Origin: Elusimicrobiota bacterium
Lineage (GTDB): Bacteria > CG03 > SLGR01 > PWQF01
Length of the DNA stretch: 52,531 bases
Reading direction: 5' to 3'
Assembly: GCA_003557485.1 (NCBI GenBank)
Contig: PWOI01000189.1
Span: 1-52,531, forward strand
The position numbers and the translations under genes are program-made. Position 1 is the first letter of the stretch, and the number at the start of each line of letters is the position of its first letter. The notes beneath the pieces are model-generated. The model made no database searches and was not told the DNA's origin. It saw only the letters and a list, made by a program, of their open reading frames with translations. Of this stretch, positions 42,712 through 51,331 are shown one piece after another.

Positions 42712-43386
42712 TTAAACCCTCTTTCCGAATTTTCTGTTCCGGCGGCGATAAGACTTGAACGCCATATCCATGTCGTATTCTGTAAAATCAGGCCAGAGCA
42801 CATCTGTAAAATAGAGCTCTGAATAAGCAAGTTTCCAAAGAAGAAAATTGGATATTCTCTGTTCTCCGCTTGTTCTTATAAGAAGGTCCACGTCCGGTAT
42901 ACCCGGAAGATAAAGGCAGTCTTCAATCTTTTCATCCTTACCTGCAAGCTTGCCTGCAGCATATTCGATTTCCTGACGGCCCCCGTAATTAACGCAGAAT
43001 ACCAGGTTAAGGCTTTTCCCGTAAGCTGTTTCCCTTTCAGCGCGCATAAAATATTCTTTTACTTTTTCCGGAAACTTTTCACGGTTACCCGATATTAGAA
43101 AACGAATGCCGTTTTCTTTCATATCCGGAAGCCTCTTATCGATATATTCAATAAAGAGCTCCATAAGCGCGTCAACTTCATCTTTTGGCCTTGCCCAGTT
43201 TTCTGTAGAGAAAGCAAAAAGAGAGAGATAATTTACACCGCACCGGGCGCAATATCGCACAATCTTTCTTACGGTTTCAGCTCCGCGGCGGTGTCCCCAC
43301 ACCCTGTCAAGGCCTCTTACACGGGCCCACCGGGCATTACCGTCCATTATTATTGCTACGTGTGAAGGTATCTTTATTTTATTCAA
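42712..43386 (-). CDS. uppS: Isoprenyl (undecaprenyl) diphosphate synthase
   Basis: 224 residues of the cis-prenyltransferase family: HVAIIMDGNARWA with the catalytic Asp, GHRRGAETV, FAFSTENWARP, and the C-terminal DLLIRTSGEQRISNFLLWKLAYSELYF. Builds the lipid carrier for peptidoglycan and O-antigen. The start is TTG 43386 by family alignment; no good ribosome site. It sits between frr and cdsA as in many bacteria. Confidence 0.96.
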   Translation of the reverse strand: MNKIKIPSHVAIIMDGNARWARVRGLDRVWGHRRGAETVRKIVRYCARCGVNYLSLFAFSTENWARPKDEVDALMELFIEYIDKRLPDMKENGIRFLISGNREKFPEKVKEYFMRAERETAYGKSLNLVFCVNYGGRQEIEYAAGKLAGKDEKIEDCLYLPGIPDVDLLIRTSGEQRISNFLLWKLAYSELYFTDVLWPDFTEYDMDMAFKSYRRRNRKFGKRV

Positions 43387-43429
43387 CTGAGACGGGCATG
43401 CGGTTAAAACTCAGGATCACAATACCTAA

Positions 43430-43993
43430 TTAACCTTCTCTGATTTCTTGTTCTTTCTTCTGCAAGCACTCATCTATAAGGCCTACATATTTATCGGTTA
43501 TCTTCTGAAGCCTCTCCAGGCTACGGTAACATTCATCTTCAGATATCTCGCCCTCTTTTTCCAGGTTTTCTATTTTATTCCTGGCATCGCGCCTGATATT
43601 CCTTATTTCAACCCTGAATTCTTCCGCAACCTCTCCACTCCGCTTTATAAGATTGTCCCGCCTTTCGGAGGTGAGAGTAGGAACATTAAGCCGTATAGTT
43701 TTTCCGTCGGTATTGGGAGTCATTCCTATATTTGCGGAAATAATGGCTTTCTCAACCGGGGCAACCGCATTTTCATCCCAAACTTTTATCTCAATAAGAC
43801 GGGGCTGAGGAATATTTATATTAGCGACTTGGTTGACAGGGAGTTTTGAACCGTAATAATCTACAGTAACTCCATCAAGAAGCGCAGCTGAAGCGCGTCC
43901 GGTCCGGATTCCGCGGAGTTCCCTGGCAAGTATTTCCTCCGCCTCTTTCATTTTGTGTTCGGTATTTCTTTCTATATCACTTACAGTAACCAT
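43430..43993 (-). CDS. frr: Ribosome recycling factor
   Basis: 187 residues, standard length. RTGRASAALLDGVTVDYYG, PVNQVANINIPQPR, ANIGMTPNTDGKTIRLNVP and the C-terminal helical NIRRDARNKIE region are all typical. An AAGGAGGT site precedes ATG 43993. Splits post-termination ribosomes with EF-G. Confidence 0.98.
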   Translation of the reverse strand: MVTVSDIERNTEHKMKEAEEILARELRGIRTGRASAALLDGVTVDYYGSKLPVNQVANINIPQPRLIEIKVWDENAVAPVEKAIISANIGMTPNTDGKTIRLNVPTLTSERRDNLIKRSGEVAEEFRVEIRNIRRDARNKIENLEKEGEISEDECYRSLERLQKITDKYVGLIDECLQKKEQEIREG

Positions 43994-44003
43994 GCGGACC
44001 TCC

Positions 44004-44699
44004 TTATCTTAAAACCGTACCTACTTTTTCCCCTTCCAGAACTTTTTTAAGGGCACCATCTTTGTGAAAGTTAAATACAACTATGTCTATACCGCTGCCT
44101 TTAAGTATGGAAAAGGCTGCAGCATCCATTACCTGCAGGCCTTTTGACAGGGCTTCTTCTATCTTTAATTCTCCGGGCATAAGTTTTGCGGCTTTATGTT
44201 TCTCAGGGTCCATATCATATACACCGTCAACTTTTGTAGCTTTCAAAACGGCGGATGCCTTTATTTCAAGAGCCCGCAGGGCAGCGGCTGTATCAGTGGT
44301 AAAGAAAGGAGAACCCGTACCTCCGGCAAAAATAACAACTGTTCCGTTCTCAAGATATTTAACGGCTTTTTCGGGGTTGACAGGTTCGGCTACTCCTCTA
44401 ACCTCAAAAGCGCTCAGTATTACAGATTCAACTCCAATTTTTTTAAAAGCGTCTTTTAGGCCGATGGCGTTTATCAGGGTTGCGGTTATACCCATGTAGT
44501 CCGCCGAAAGCCTTTCAATACCGCGGGATGTTCTTGCCCTTATTATATTCCCTCCCCCAACAAGAACTGCAGTCTGGGCAGCAGAAAGAGAGGAACTTAT
44601 TTCTTTAGCTGTTTTTGCAGTAGCCGAGGAACAGAAACCCCCGCTGCTGCTTCCAAGAAATTCTCCGCTGAGCTTCAGCAGGATACGGGGGTATGTCAT
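44004..44699 (-). CDS. pyrH: Uridylate kinase
   Basis: 231-residue amino-acid-kinase family UMP kinase: RILLKLSGEFL, VGGGNIIRA, ADYMGITATLINA, FAGGTGSPFFTTDTAAALRA, KVDGVYDMDP. The usual GNIFRG loop reads GNIIRA here. The start ATG overlaps the tsf stop (ATGA). Part of the rpsB operon. Confidence 0.97.
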   Translation of the reverse strand: MTYPRILLKLSGEFLGSSSGGFCSSATAKTAKEISSSLSAAQTAVLVGGGNIIRARTSRGIERLSADYMGITATLINAIGLKDAFKKIGVESVILSAFEVRGVAEPVNPEKAVKYLENGTVVIFAGGTGSPFFTTDTAAALRALEIKASAVLKATKVDGVYDMDPEKHKAAKLMPGELKIEEALSKGLQVMDAAAFSILKGSGIDIVVFNFHKDGALKKVLEGEKVGTVLR

Positions 44700-45286
44700 T
44701 TTCCTATTTCAAAGCGAATAAACCTGGCAAGCTGAATGTTTTCGCCGATCTTTCCGATTGCTTCAGATATGATATCCTTAACCTTTTTTTTGTCATCCCT
44801 TATGTAAGCCATTTCAAGAAGGCAGTTTTCCGAATAAAACCTGTTCATTTTGCCTTCTGTTATTTTATCTATCATTTCCGCCGGTTTACCCTGCTCGGCC
44901 AACTGTTTTTTTATTATTTCTTTTTCCCTGCTGATTGCATCCTCGGAAACTTCATCTCTACTGAGCCAGCCGGGCTCTGTCGCCGCAACCTGCATTGCAA
45001 TTTCTTTCGCCAGGTTTTTAAAATCATCGGTCCTGGCAACAAAATCTGTCTCGCAATTCAGCTCAATTAGTACCCCTATGCGGCTTCCCGGATGAATATA
45101 AGAGTATATTATTCCTTCTGCGGCTTCCCGGGAGGCTTTTTTTGCAGCCTTGGCCTTGCCTTTTTCCCTGAGATAATCAAGGGCCTTGTCCATATCAAAA
45201 TTATTTTCCTTAAGGGCCTGCTTGCAGTCCATTATCCCGGACCCTGTCATTTCCCTAAGCTGTTGTATCTGTTCCAGATTGCTCAT
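44696..45286 (-). CDS. tsf: Elongation factor Ts, short form
   Basis: 196 residues, the compact form as in Thermus. N-terminal [16 protein letters not shown], the core [13 protein letters not shown], and a helical C-terminal domain. Recycles EF-Tu. Start codon overlaps the rpsB stop (ATGA). Confidence 0.98.
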   Translation of the reverse strand: MSNLEQIQQLREMTGSGIMDCKQALKENNFDMDKALDYLREKGKAKAAKKASREAAEGIIYSYIHPGSRIGVLIELNCETDFVARTDDFKNLAKEIAMQVAATEPGWLSRDEVSEDAISREKEIIKKQLAEQGKPAEMIDKITEGKMNRFYSENCLLEMAYIRDDKKKVKDIISEAIGKIGENIQLARFIRFEIGK

Positions 45287-46179
45287 TCCTCTTCCCCTTT
45301 CGCAACTTTTTTATCTTCTTTACTTTTACCCGCTGATTTTTTTGTTTCCTTGACAAGTATTTCTTCTCTTTTAATATCTTCTTCTTCCGGCTCATTCTCT
45401 GTCTTATCTTCCGGTTCAACTGTTTGCTTTTCCGCCACTGTTTCTTCCTTATCATCTACGCTTTCTTCTGACAGGTCTTCTTCGGCCTGCTGTTTGCGTA
45501 AAGACATCCCTTCCTCAGCGGCATCGGCTATTACTGAAGTAATAAGCTTTATTGATCGTATAGCGTCATCGTTGCCGGGGATTACATAATCGATTCCGCG
45601 CGGGCTGCAGCTTGTATCTACAAGCGCGACAACAGGTATTCCGAGTTTGTTTGCTTCGGCTACGGCTATTTCTTCAAGGTCAACATCAACGACATATACT
45701 ATATCAGGCAGGCGCTGCATCTCCTTTATTCCCGTAAGGCCTCTTTCCAGCCTGAACATTTCCTTGCTTAAACGGGATTGTTCTTTCTTGGAGAGGTTTT
45801 CAAATACTCCGTCCTCTTTCATTTGCTCAAGCTCTTTCAGCCTTTCTATACTCTTGGATATCGTGCTGAAATTTGTAAGCATGCCGCCCCACCACCTGTA
45901 GTTTACATAGAACATGCCGCATCTTTTGGCTTCTTCGGTAATTACTTCTCCTCCCTGACGCTTTGTGCAGACAAAAAGGACGTCACTGCCTTCGGCCACA
46001 CTGTCCCTGATAAAAGAGTAGACTTCTTTGATGTTCTCTACCGTTTTTTCAAGGTCAATTATGTGAATGTTGTTTCTGTCCGTAAATATATACGGTTCCA
46101 TTTCCGGGTGCCAGTCTCTTGTACGGTGACCGAAATGCACTCCGGCTTCCAGCAGCTGCTTCAGTGTAACTATTGACAT
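45283..46179 (-). CDS. rpsB: 30S ribosomal protein S2 with long charged tail
   Basis: 298 residues. The S2 core (1 to about 230) is standard: [67 protein letters not shown]. After it comes a 65-residue Glu/Lys-rich low-complexity tail with no hydrophobic core, ending [15 protein letters not shown] site lies about ten bases before ATG 46179. First gene of the translation/isoprenoid/lipid series; two promoters and a structured region lie upstream, which would suit S2 autoregulation. Confidence 0.97.
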   Translation of the reverse strand: MSIVTLKQLLEAGVHFGHRTRDWHPEMEPYIFTDRNNIHIIDLEKTVENIKEVYSFIRDSVAEGSDVLFVCTKRQGGEVITEEAKRCGMFYVNYRWWGGMLTNFSTISKSIERLKELEQMKEDGVFENLSKKEQSRLSKEMFRLERGLTGIKEMQRLPDIVYVVDVDLEEIAVAEANKLGIPVVALVDTSCSPRGIDYVIPGNDDAIRSIKLITSVIADAAEEGMSLRKQQAEEDLSEESVDDKEETVAEKQTVEPEDKTENEPEEEDIKREEILVKETKKSAGKSKEDKKVAKGEEE

Positions 46180-46262
46180 AATTTAAGTTTCTCCTTTACT
46201 TTCTTCTTTCTTCGTAAAAATTATTAATAAATTTAAACAAACTTCAAATTTATTTCGGGGTG

Positions 46263-46291
46263 ATTTTAGTAAATTTCACATATATATTCAA
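46263..46291 (-). promoter_or_regulatory. Proximal promoter of rpsB
   Basis: Minus-strand TTGAAT (46286-46291), a 17-base spacer and TAAAAT (46263-46268), giving an rpsB leader of about 75 bases. Confidence 0.65.
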
Positions 46292-46540
46292 GTTTGCAAA
46301 CCCGGGGACTTTAAAGATGTATTTAGTCTGCCGCATTAAGAAAAATCTGAAATCCCGGGTGGACGCATTAAAGTCTACTTGCCTGACTGGTTTTAACTGT
46401 GGTTCTCCAAGATTATTTAAAAAAACCCACAGCGTAATGCAGATACTTGACAAATTCCGGTACAGCGCCAGGTCTTTTTGCAGGATCCGGAATATATGGC
46501 AAAAACCCTGCGCTGTTTATTTTTAAGATGCTTTATACCT
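46292..46540. other. Structured intergenic region upstream of rpsB (possible leader or small RNA)
   Basis: 250 bases without a credible gene but with several long inverted repeats. A near-perfect hairpin of about 17 bp joins 46462-46481 and 46499-46516 (17-base loop). ATTCCGG (46454-46460) pairs with CCGGAAT (46487-46493), competing with that hairpin. ACCCGGG (46300-46306) with CCCGGGT (46354-46360) and GACTTTAA (46307-46314) with TTAAAGTC (46368-46375) lie in interlocked order, as in a pseudoknot. The distal minus-strand promoter would transcribe all of it as a 400-base rpsB leader. On the plus strand the large hairpin is followed by a T-rich stretch. I recognise no known RNA family. Confidence 0.5.
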
Positions 46541-46579
46541 TTATTTATCCTTCTGTTTTTCAAATAATTTATTGACTGT

Positions 46580-46608
46580 ACCATAGCATATAATCAATAA
46601 TTTTTCAA
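46580..46608 (-). promoter_or_regulatory. Distal promoter toward rpsB
   Basis: Minus-strand TTGAAA (46603-46608), a 17-base spacer and TATGGT (46580-46585). Transcription would begin near 46573 and run through the structured region to rpsB. Confidence 0.5.
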
Positions 46609-46631
46609 GAAAACGGGGATTTTTAAGAAAC

Positions 46632-46660
46632 TTTACATTTTTTTCATTTCTTGTTAGAAT
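46632..46660 (+). promoter_or_regulatory. Promoter of the DUF1015 gene
   Basis: TTTACA (46632-46637), a 17-base spacer and TAGAAT (46655-46660), 43 bases before ATG 46703. An AAGGAG ribosome site follows. Confidence 0.65.
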
Positions 46661-46702
46661 GCCGTATCTTAAAAAATAAAAAGAGTTAAGGAGAAAAAAA
46701 TT

Positions 46703-47881
46703 ATGATAAAGGAAACAGAAGTCGCAAAATTCAAAGCCCTGAGGTTCAGATCCTCTGACGGTGATATTGCTGAACTTGTCTCTCCGCCTTACGATGTATT
46801 TGACTACGGCGACGAGCTGGACTGCAAACTGAGAAGCAACCCGCATAATATAGTCCATATACTTAAACCCGAAGGCGAAGGCATGGTCAAATATAAAAAT
46901 TCTGCCGATATTATCGAACGCTTCCTTTCGGAAAAAGTCCTTCTACAGGAAGAGGAGGAGAGTTTTTACGTACTCCATGAAGAAGGCCAGAAACATACCC
47001 GCACGGGCCTGATGGCAATAGTAAGAATAGACCCTGAATATAACAGGATAAAAGAGCATGAAAGGACAAAAAAAACACCTCTTGAAGACCGCATAAACCT
47101 GCTTTTTTCCACGGGCACCAATACCGGGCCGGTCTTTGCAGTAGCTTCGGACCGTGATGAAAAATTTATAACGGCTTTGCAGGAAGATTTTAAAGAGGAT
47201 AACCTGCTTTATGATTTCCGCTCCTATTCAGGGGCAAAAACCCGGCTCTACAGAACTGATAACAATATTTATTCAGATATATTAAGAGATTCTGTACTTT
47301 ATATAGCAGACGGCCACCACAGGTATAAAACGGCCATACACTACGCGAAAGAAATGCATAAAAAAAACGGAAATAAAGACGGAAGATTCAATTATGTTAT
47401 GATGTATATCGTGCCGTGCAACAACCTAACAATACACCCAACTCACCGGATGATCGGAAACGTCACGAAAAAAGAGGCAAAGGAAATACTGGAAAAAATC
47501 CGTGATAATTTCGGGCTTGAAAAAAAAGAGAACCTTTGCATACCCGATTCCGGCAGCCTTGGGGTTTATTTCGATAAAGCATATTATACATTCAATAGCA
47601 CCCTAAAGGAAAAACCGGACACTCTTTTTCTGGATGAAAAGATTTTCAGGCCTTTTATGCCCTCTGAAATGAAGCTTGATTATTTAAGCGGAGATATGGA
47701 TGTTCTTGAAGATCTTAAGAAAAAAGTGGACAGAGGGGATTTTCAGATGGCCTTTCTGTTGGCGCCGATGAGTTTTGAAGGTGTGAAAAAGGAAGCAGAT
47801 AAAAGGGAGATGCTTCCTCCAAAATCTACTTTCTTTTATCCAAAAGTTCCATCCGGACTACTCATGTACCGCGCCAGGTAA
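46703..47881 (+). CDS. DUF1015 family protein
   Basis: 392 residues, close to full length for DUF1015. Conserved stretches: FKALRF and VSPPYDVFDY near the start, NPHNIVHI, the GLMAIVRIDPEYNRIKEHERT segment, LYIADGHHRYKTA (about 198-210) and NNLTIHPTHRMI. The ADGHHRY motif with its paired histidines looks like a binding or catalytic site, but no function is established to my knowledge. It is the only plus-strand gene in the last 20 kb and has its own promoter. A family link to serine-pathway neighbours in other genomes is possible but not shown here. Confidence 0.9.
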   Translation: MIKETEVAKFKALRFRSSDGDIAELVSPPYDVFDYGDELDCKLRSNPHNIVHILKPEGEGMVKYKNSADIIERFLSEKVLLQEEEESFYVLHEEGQKHTRTGLMAIVRIDPEYNRIKEHERTKKTPLEDRINLLFSTGTNTGPVFAVASDRDEKFITALQEDFKEDNLLYDFRSYSGAKTRLYRTDNNIYSDILRDSVLYIADGHHRYKTAIHYAKEMHKKNGNKDGRFNYVMMYIVPCNNLTIHPTHRMIGNVTKKEAKEILEKIRDNFGLEKKENLCIPDSGSLGVYFDKAYYTFNSTLKEKPDTLFLDEKIFRPFMPSEMKLDYLSGDMDVLEDLKKKVDRGDFQMAFLLAPMSFEGVKKEADKREMLPPKSTFFYPKVPSGLLMYRAR

Positions 47882-47900
47882 AGACCCGAAGAACCCGTTT

Positions 47901-48863
47901 TTAACTAAAAACATCTCCGGGTTCAATGCGATTTCCGGCAAGAAAAGAAGAGGAATCCATAACCCGGCCGCCGGAGGACTGAAGCCGGAGTATTTCTATT
48001 GATCCTCTGCCTGCCCGCACCTTAAACGTTTTTTTTCCTGATTCAATAACCCAACCCGGCCCGTAATCGTCCTTACAAGGCGTTTCTGATACACGGGCTT
48101 CAAGAATTTTTATCCTGAGGCCCTTTTTCTCTAATACGGCCCAGCAGCCCGGAACGGGAGAGAGCGCCCTTACCCTGTTTACTATATCCTGCGCGGGACG
48201 GCTAAAATCCAGACGGCAGAATTTCTTGTCTATTTTGGGCGCCCTGGTTACACCGGACCTATCCTGAGGCAAAAGCGGCAGTTCCTTTTCTTCCGAAAGG
48301 TACTGAAAGATTTTTTCTGTAAGTTTCACCCCTTCCTCTGTCATTTTTTCTTTGAGAGAACCGTAATTTTCCCCTGGGCCTATGGCGATAGGCTTTTTAA
48401 AAACTATCTCTCCGGCATCTATTTCTTTGTTCATTTTAATTACGGTAATCCCCGTTTCTTTATCACCGCGCAAAAGAGAATACCTTACCGGCGACGCCCC
48501 TCTTAAATCCGGGAGGAGAGAGTAATGTATATTAAAACATCCGGCGGGAAAAATACTTAGAGTCTCCTCTGAAAGTATCTGGCCGAAATCTACTACAAGC
48601 GCAGCGGAGGCCTCAAAGCTTTTTATTTTTTTTACAGACTCCGGAGAGTTAACGTCATCTGTCTGGAAAACTTCAAGGCGTGAAGATTCGCAGAAGCAGG
48701 CCAGCTCCGGAGTTTTACGTTTTCTTCCCCTTCCGGCATGACGGTCCGGCCCGGTCACTGCCAGAACCAGGTCAGAAAAAGGAGAACTTTTCATTGATTC
48801 GGCATAACTGCACCCGGTCCGGGTTCCGGACATTAAAACTGTTTTAATCGCAGCCACTCTCAC
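47901..48863 (-). CDS. fmt: Methionyl-tRNA formyltransferase
   Basis: 320 residues; formylates initiator Met-tRNA. The active-site Asn/His are in FNIHYSLLP, followed by LRGASPVRYSLLRGD and the catalytic Asp in NKEIDAGEIV; a C-terminal OB-like domain follows (RVRALSPVPG). The N-terminus is less conserved than usual (TVLMSGTRTG instead of the common FMGTPxFA). The start is GTG 48863, overlapping def by 20 bases; a second GTG two codons in is an alternative. Confidence 0.94.
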   Translation of the reverse strand: MRVAAIKTVLMSGTRTGCSYAESMKSSPFSDLVLAVTGPDRHAGRGRKRKTPELACFCESSRLEVFQTDDVNSPESVKKIKSFEASAALVVDFGQILSEETLSIFPAGCFNIHYSLLPDLRGASPVRYSLLRGDKETGITVIKMNKEIDAGEIVFKKPIAIGPGENYGSLKEKMTEEGVKLTEKIFQYLSEEKELPLLPQDRSGVTRAPKIDKKFCRLDFSRPAQDIVNRVRALSPVPGCWAVLEKKGLRIKILEARVSETPCKDDYGPGWVIESGKKTFKVRAGRGSIEILRLQSSGGRVMDSSSFLAGNRIEPGDVFS

Positions 48864-49353
48864 TCTCTTTTTTTTTCTTGTTAATTTTTGCCTTCAGGCG
48901 AAGCCAGCATCTCGCCGGGAAAGGAGCCCTATCAACGAAAACAATGCCGTTTAAATGGTCTATTTCATGCTGCATTACAATTGCAAGAAGGCCGGAGGCC
49001 TCTATGATCTTCCTATCATCGTCAGGCCCGGTCTCTACCTCTATTTGAAGCGCCCTTTTTATTTTACGGCTGACTCCCTTCACGCTAAGACACGCTTCCT
49101 CTATGGATTGGCTTCCGGATTTTTTTACTACACGCGGATTTAAAAGAAGAAGAGGCCTGTCCAGATTATCAAAATATTTATCCGATATAACCGCTATGCT
49201 TTTATCTATACCTACTTGTGGAGCAGCAAGCCCTATCCCCTCATAATTAATCATTTCCGCTACAAGTTTACCATAAAGCTCTTCGGCATCCCGGCGGCTG
49301 GCCCGGGCTGCTTTTTTTCTCAATATACGGTTTGGATACAGTCTCATTTTCAT
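48844..49353 (-). CDS. def: Peptide deformylase
   Basis: 169 residues from ATG 49353. Motif I GIGLAAPQVG, motif II EACLSVKGV (the usual EGCLSxPG, with Ala for Gly and Lys for Pro, zinc Cys kept), motif III QHEIDHLNG with the zinc histidines and catalytic Glu. The longer frame from 49392 would overlap priA and add 13 unlikely residues. Co-transcribed with fmt, its usual partner. Confidence 0.95.
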   Translation of the reverse strand: MKMRLYPNRILRKKAARASRRDAEELYGKLVAEMINYEGIGLAAPQVGIDKSIAVISDKYFDNLDRPLLLLNPRVVKKSGSQSIEEACLSVKGVSRKIKRALQIEVETGPDDDRKIIEASGLLAIVMQHEIDHLNGIVFVDRAPFPARCWLRLKAKINKKKKESESGCD

Positions 49354-49363
49354 AGTTGAGTTA

Positions 49364-51331
49364 TTAAAGCATGTTGTAAGGGTCAATGTCAATTTTTATC
49401 TTTACAGACCTTACCGGATTTGATTTTTTCATACCTATAAGCTTTTCGGATATATCGTTCTCCGGAGCGTACTTGATTATAACCTGCCATCTGTAATTTT
49501 CCCTCATCCGGTAAACCGGCGCAGGCGCCGGGCCCAGGACCTCAGCATCCGGAATGTGCTCTGAAACATAGTTGCTGACATATGAAGCCGCATCCTGCGC
49601 CCTGGCACTCTTTTTATGAGAACAGACCACGTTCACCAGTTCCCTGAAAGGAGGAAACCCCGCGGTCTTTCTTACCTCTATTTCTTCCCTGTAAAAACTC
49701 TCATAATTGTTATCAAGCTGAAGCCTCACACTGTAATGTGAAGGATTGTAGCTCTGTATAACTACTTCGCCCCTGTTTCCTCTTCTGCCGCTGCGCCCGG
49801 AAACCTGTTTTAGAAGAACATAGTTTTTTTCGGACGCCCGGAAATCCGGCAGAAAAAGAAGAGAATCGGCATCAAGCACGCCTACAAGGGATACTTCGGG
49901 AAAATCCCATCCCATAGCAATAAGAACAGTGCCTACAAGTATATCTGTTTTTCCGTTTGCGAACGAGTTGTATATATTTTGTGCCTCTCCCTTTTTGCGG
50001 GTTGTATCAGCATCCATACGCGATATTTCAGCTTCGGGAAAAAATTTCCTGAGCGCTTTTTCAACACGCTGTGTCCCGAACCCCCTGTACTTGAGAAGAG
50101 CCCCCCCGCAGGAGGGACATTCACTATGCACGACAGCGCTGTGTGAACATATATGGCAATGAAGCTTTTTTTCCCGGACCTGGTGCATAGTAAGAGTTAT
50201 GCTGCACCGGGGGCATTTAATATTTTCCCCGCAGAGGCTGCAAAGTACCGATCCCGAAAACCCCCTGCGGTTTACAAATATCATAATCTGTTTTTTATTT
50301 TTCAGGGCCGCTTCCATTTTATTGATCAGGTACCTTGAGAACATCCAGCCTTCTTCCTTCCTCATATCAACAAGTGTAACCTCGGGCAGATCCTTCCTGT
50401 AAACTCTCTCCTTTATTTTAAGATGAGTTATTTTATCTGAAACCGCTTCGGTGTATGTATTTACAGAAGGGGTGGCGGAGGCAAGTATAAGCTGGGCTTT
50501 TTCAATGTCGCACCTGGTACGGGCTACCCACCTCGCGTCATAATAGGGCGACTGGGACTCCTTGTATGTATCATCCTGTTCCTCATCTATTATTATTGCC
50601 CCGGGGTCTTTAAACGGCGCAAAAACGGCAGATCGGGTTCCTATAAGTATCTTTGTCCGGCCTCCCTTAATACGCCTTATTATTTCCATTTTACGCGCCG
50701 GGGTTATGCGGCTGTGCCATATATCAACAGCAGAAGAACCGAACCTGTTGAAAAACATCTCTGTCAACTGGGCGGTAACTGCTATTTCCGGAACAAGGAG
50801 CATTGTCTGACGCCCCTGCTCTATAAGAAAAGATATTAGATTCATATATATTTCCGTTTTCCCGCTTGCCGTTACTCCTTCCAGAAGATAGATAGAGTGC
50901 TTGCCTTTTTTTATATTATTAATCACCGGTTCCAGAGCTTTTTTCTGGGACTCCGTCAGCAGAAAACCCGTTTCAGGCGAAATGTTTTTTAGGGAGGAAT
51001 CCCGGCGCGGACGCATTGATGGCTTTATAAAAGGGGGGAGAATGGTCCCGAGCACTTCTCCCAGAGGTATAGCGTAGCGGCGGCTCATACGGCGGGCAAG
51101 TTCTAGAAGAGAGGGAGTAAGGAGCGCTTCAGAATCTATGACCGAGCATATTTCTTTCAGTTTAACTCCGGCTGCATCCGAAGGCTCCTGAGGAAAAGAA
51201 ATAACATATCCTATCCTGGTACTGCGTCCGAACGGAACTTTAACCCTGGACAGCAAAGATACACTTTCAGGGCCCAGGTAATGGTATGTGCTGAATACGG
51301 GTATGGGAAAGGCAACCTCTAGTATTTTCAA
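49364..51331 (-). CDS. priA: Primosomal replication restart helicase PriA
   Basis: 655 residues. An N-terminal DNA-binding domain, Walker A GVTASGKTEIY, DEEQDDTYK (DEEH box with Gln), zinc-finger cysteines in CSLCGENIKCPRC and CHICSH/CPSCGG, then helicase motifs TVLIAMGWDFPEVSLVGVLDAD and QVSGRSGRRG. The start is TTG 51331, overlapping the udg stop by four bases (TTGA). Confidence 0.96.
   Translation of the reverse strand: MKILEVAFPIPVFSTYHYLGPESVSLLSRVKVPFGRSTRIGYVISFPQEPSDAAGVKLKEICSVIDSEALLTPSLLELARRMSRRYAIPLGEVLGTILPPFIKPSMRPRRDSSLKNISPETGFLLTESQKKALEPVINNIKKGKHSIYLLEGVTASGKTEIYMNLISFLIEQGRQTMLLVPEIAVTAQLTEMFFNRFGSSAVDIWHSRITPARKMEIIRRIKGGRTKILIGTRSAVFAPFKDPGAIIIDEEQDDTYKESQSPYYDARWVARTRCDIEKAQLILASATPSVNTYTEAVSDKITHLKIKERVYRKDLPEVTLVDMRKEEGWMFSRYLINKMEAALKNKKQIMIFVNRRGFSGSVLCSLCGENIKCPRCSITLTMHQVREKKLHCHICSHSAVVHSECPSCGGALLKYRGFGTQRVEKALRKFFPEAEISRMDADTTRKKGEAQNIYNSFANGKTDILVGTVLIAMGWDFPEVSLVGVLDADSLLFLPDFRASEKNYVLLKQVSGRSGRRGNRGEVVIQSYNPSHYSVRLQLDNNYESFYREEIEVRKTAGFPPFRELVNVVCSHKKSARAQDAASYVSNYVSEHIPDAEVLGPAPAPVYRMRENYRWQVIIKYAPENDISEKLIGMKKSNPVRSVKIKIDIDPYNML

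Noticed and set aside
46260-46526. 88-codon plus-strand open frame upstream of rpsB
   Set aside because: No family resemblance, no convincing ribosome site, and it runs through the inverted repeats; better explained as RNA structure.
46292-46540. tmRNA, SRP RNA, RNase P RNA or 6S RNA
   Set aside because: None of the hallmark sequences (tRNA-like TPsiC arm, SRP tetraloop domain, RNase P GAAAGUCCGG core) was seen; the 6S secondary structure could not be confirmed by eye.
46541-46858. 105-codon minus-strand open frame overlapping the DUF1015 start
   Set aside because: It is antisense to a well-conserved gene and crosses its promoter; composition is A/T-driven.
47891-47924. Possible bidirectional terminator between DUF1015 and fmt
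   Set aside because: Nested inverted repeats exist (GAACCCG/CGGGTTC and GTTTTTA/TAAAAAC), but the outer arms are offset, there is no T-tract on either side, and it overlaps fmt codons.
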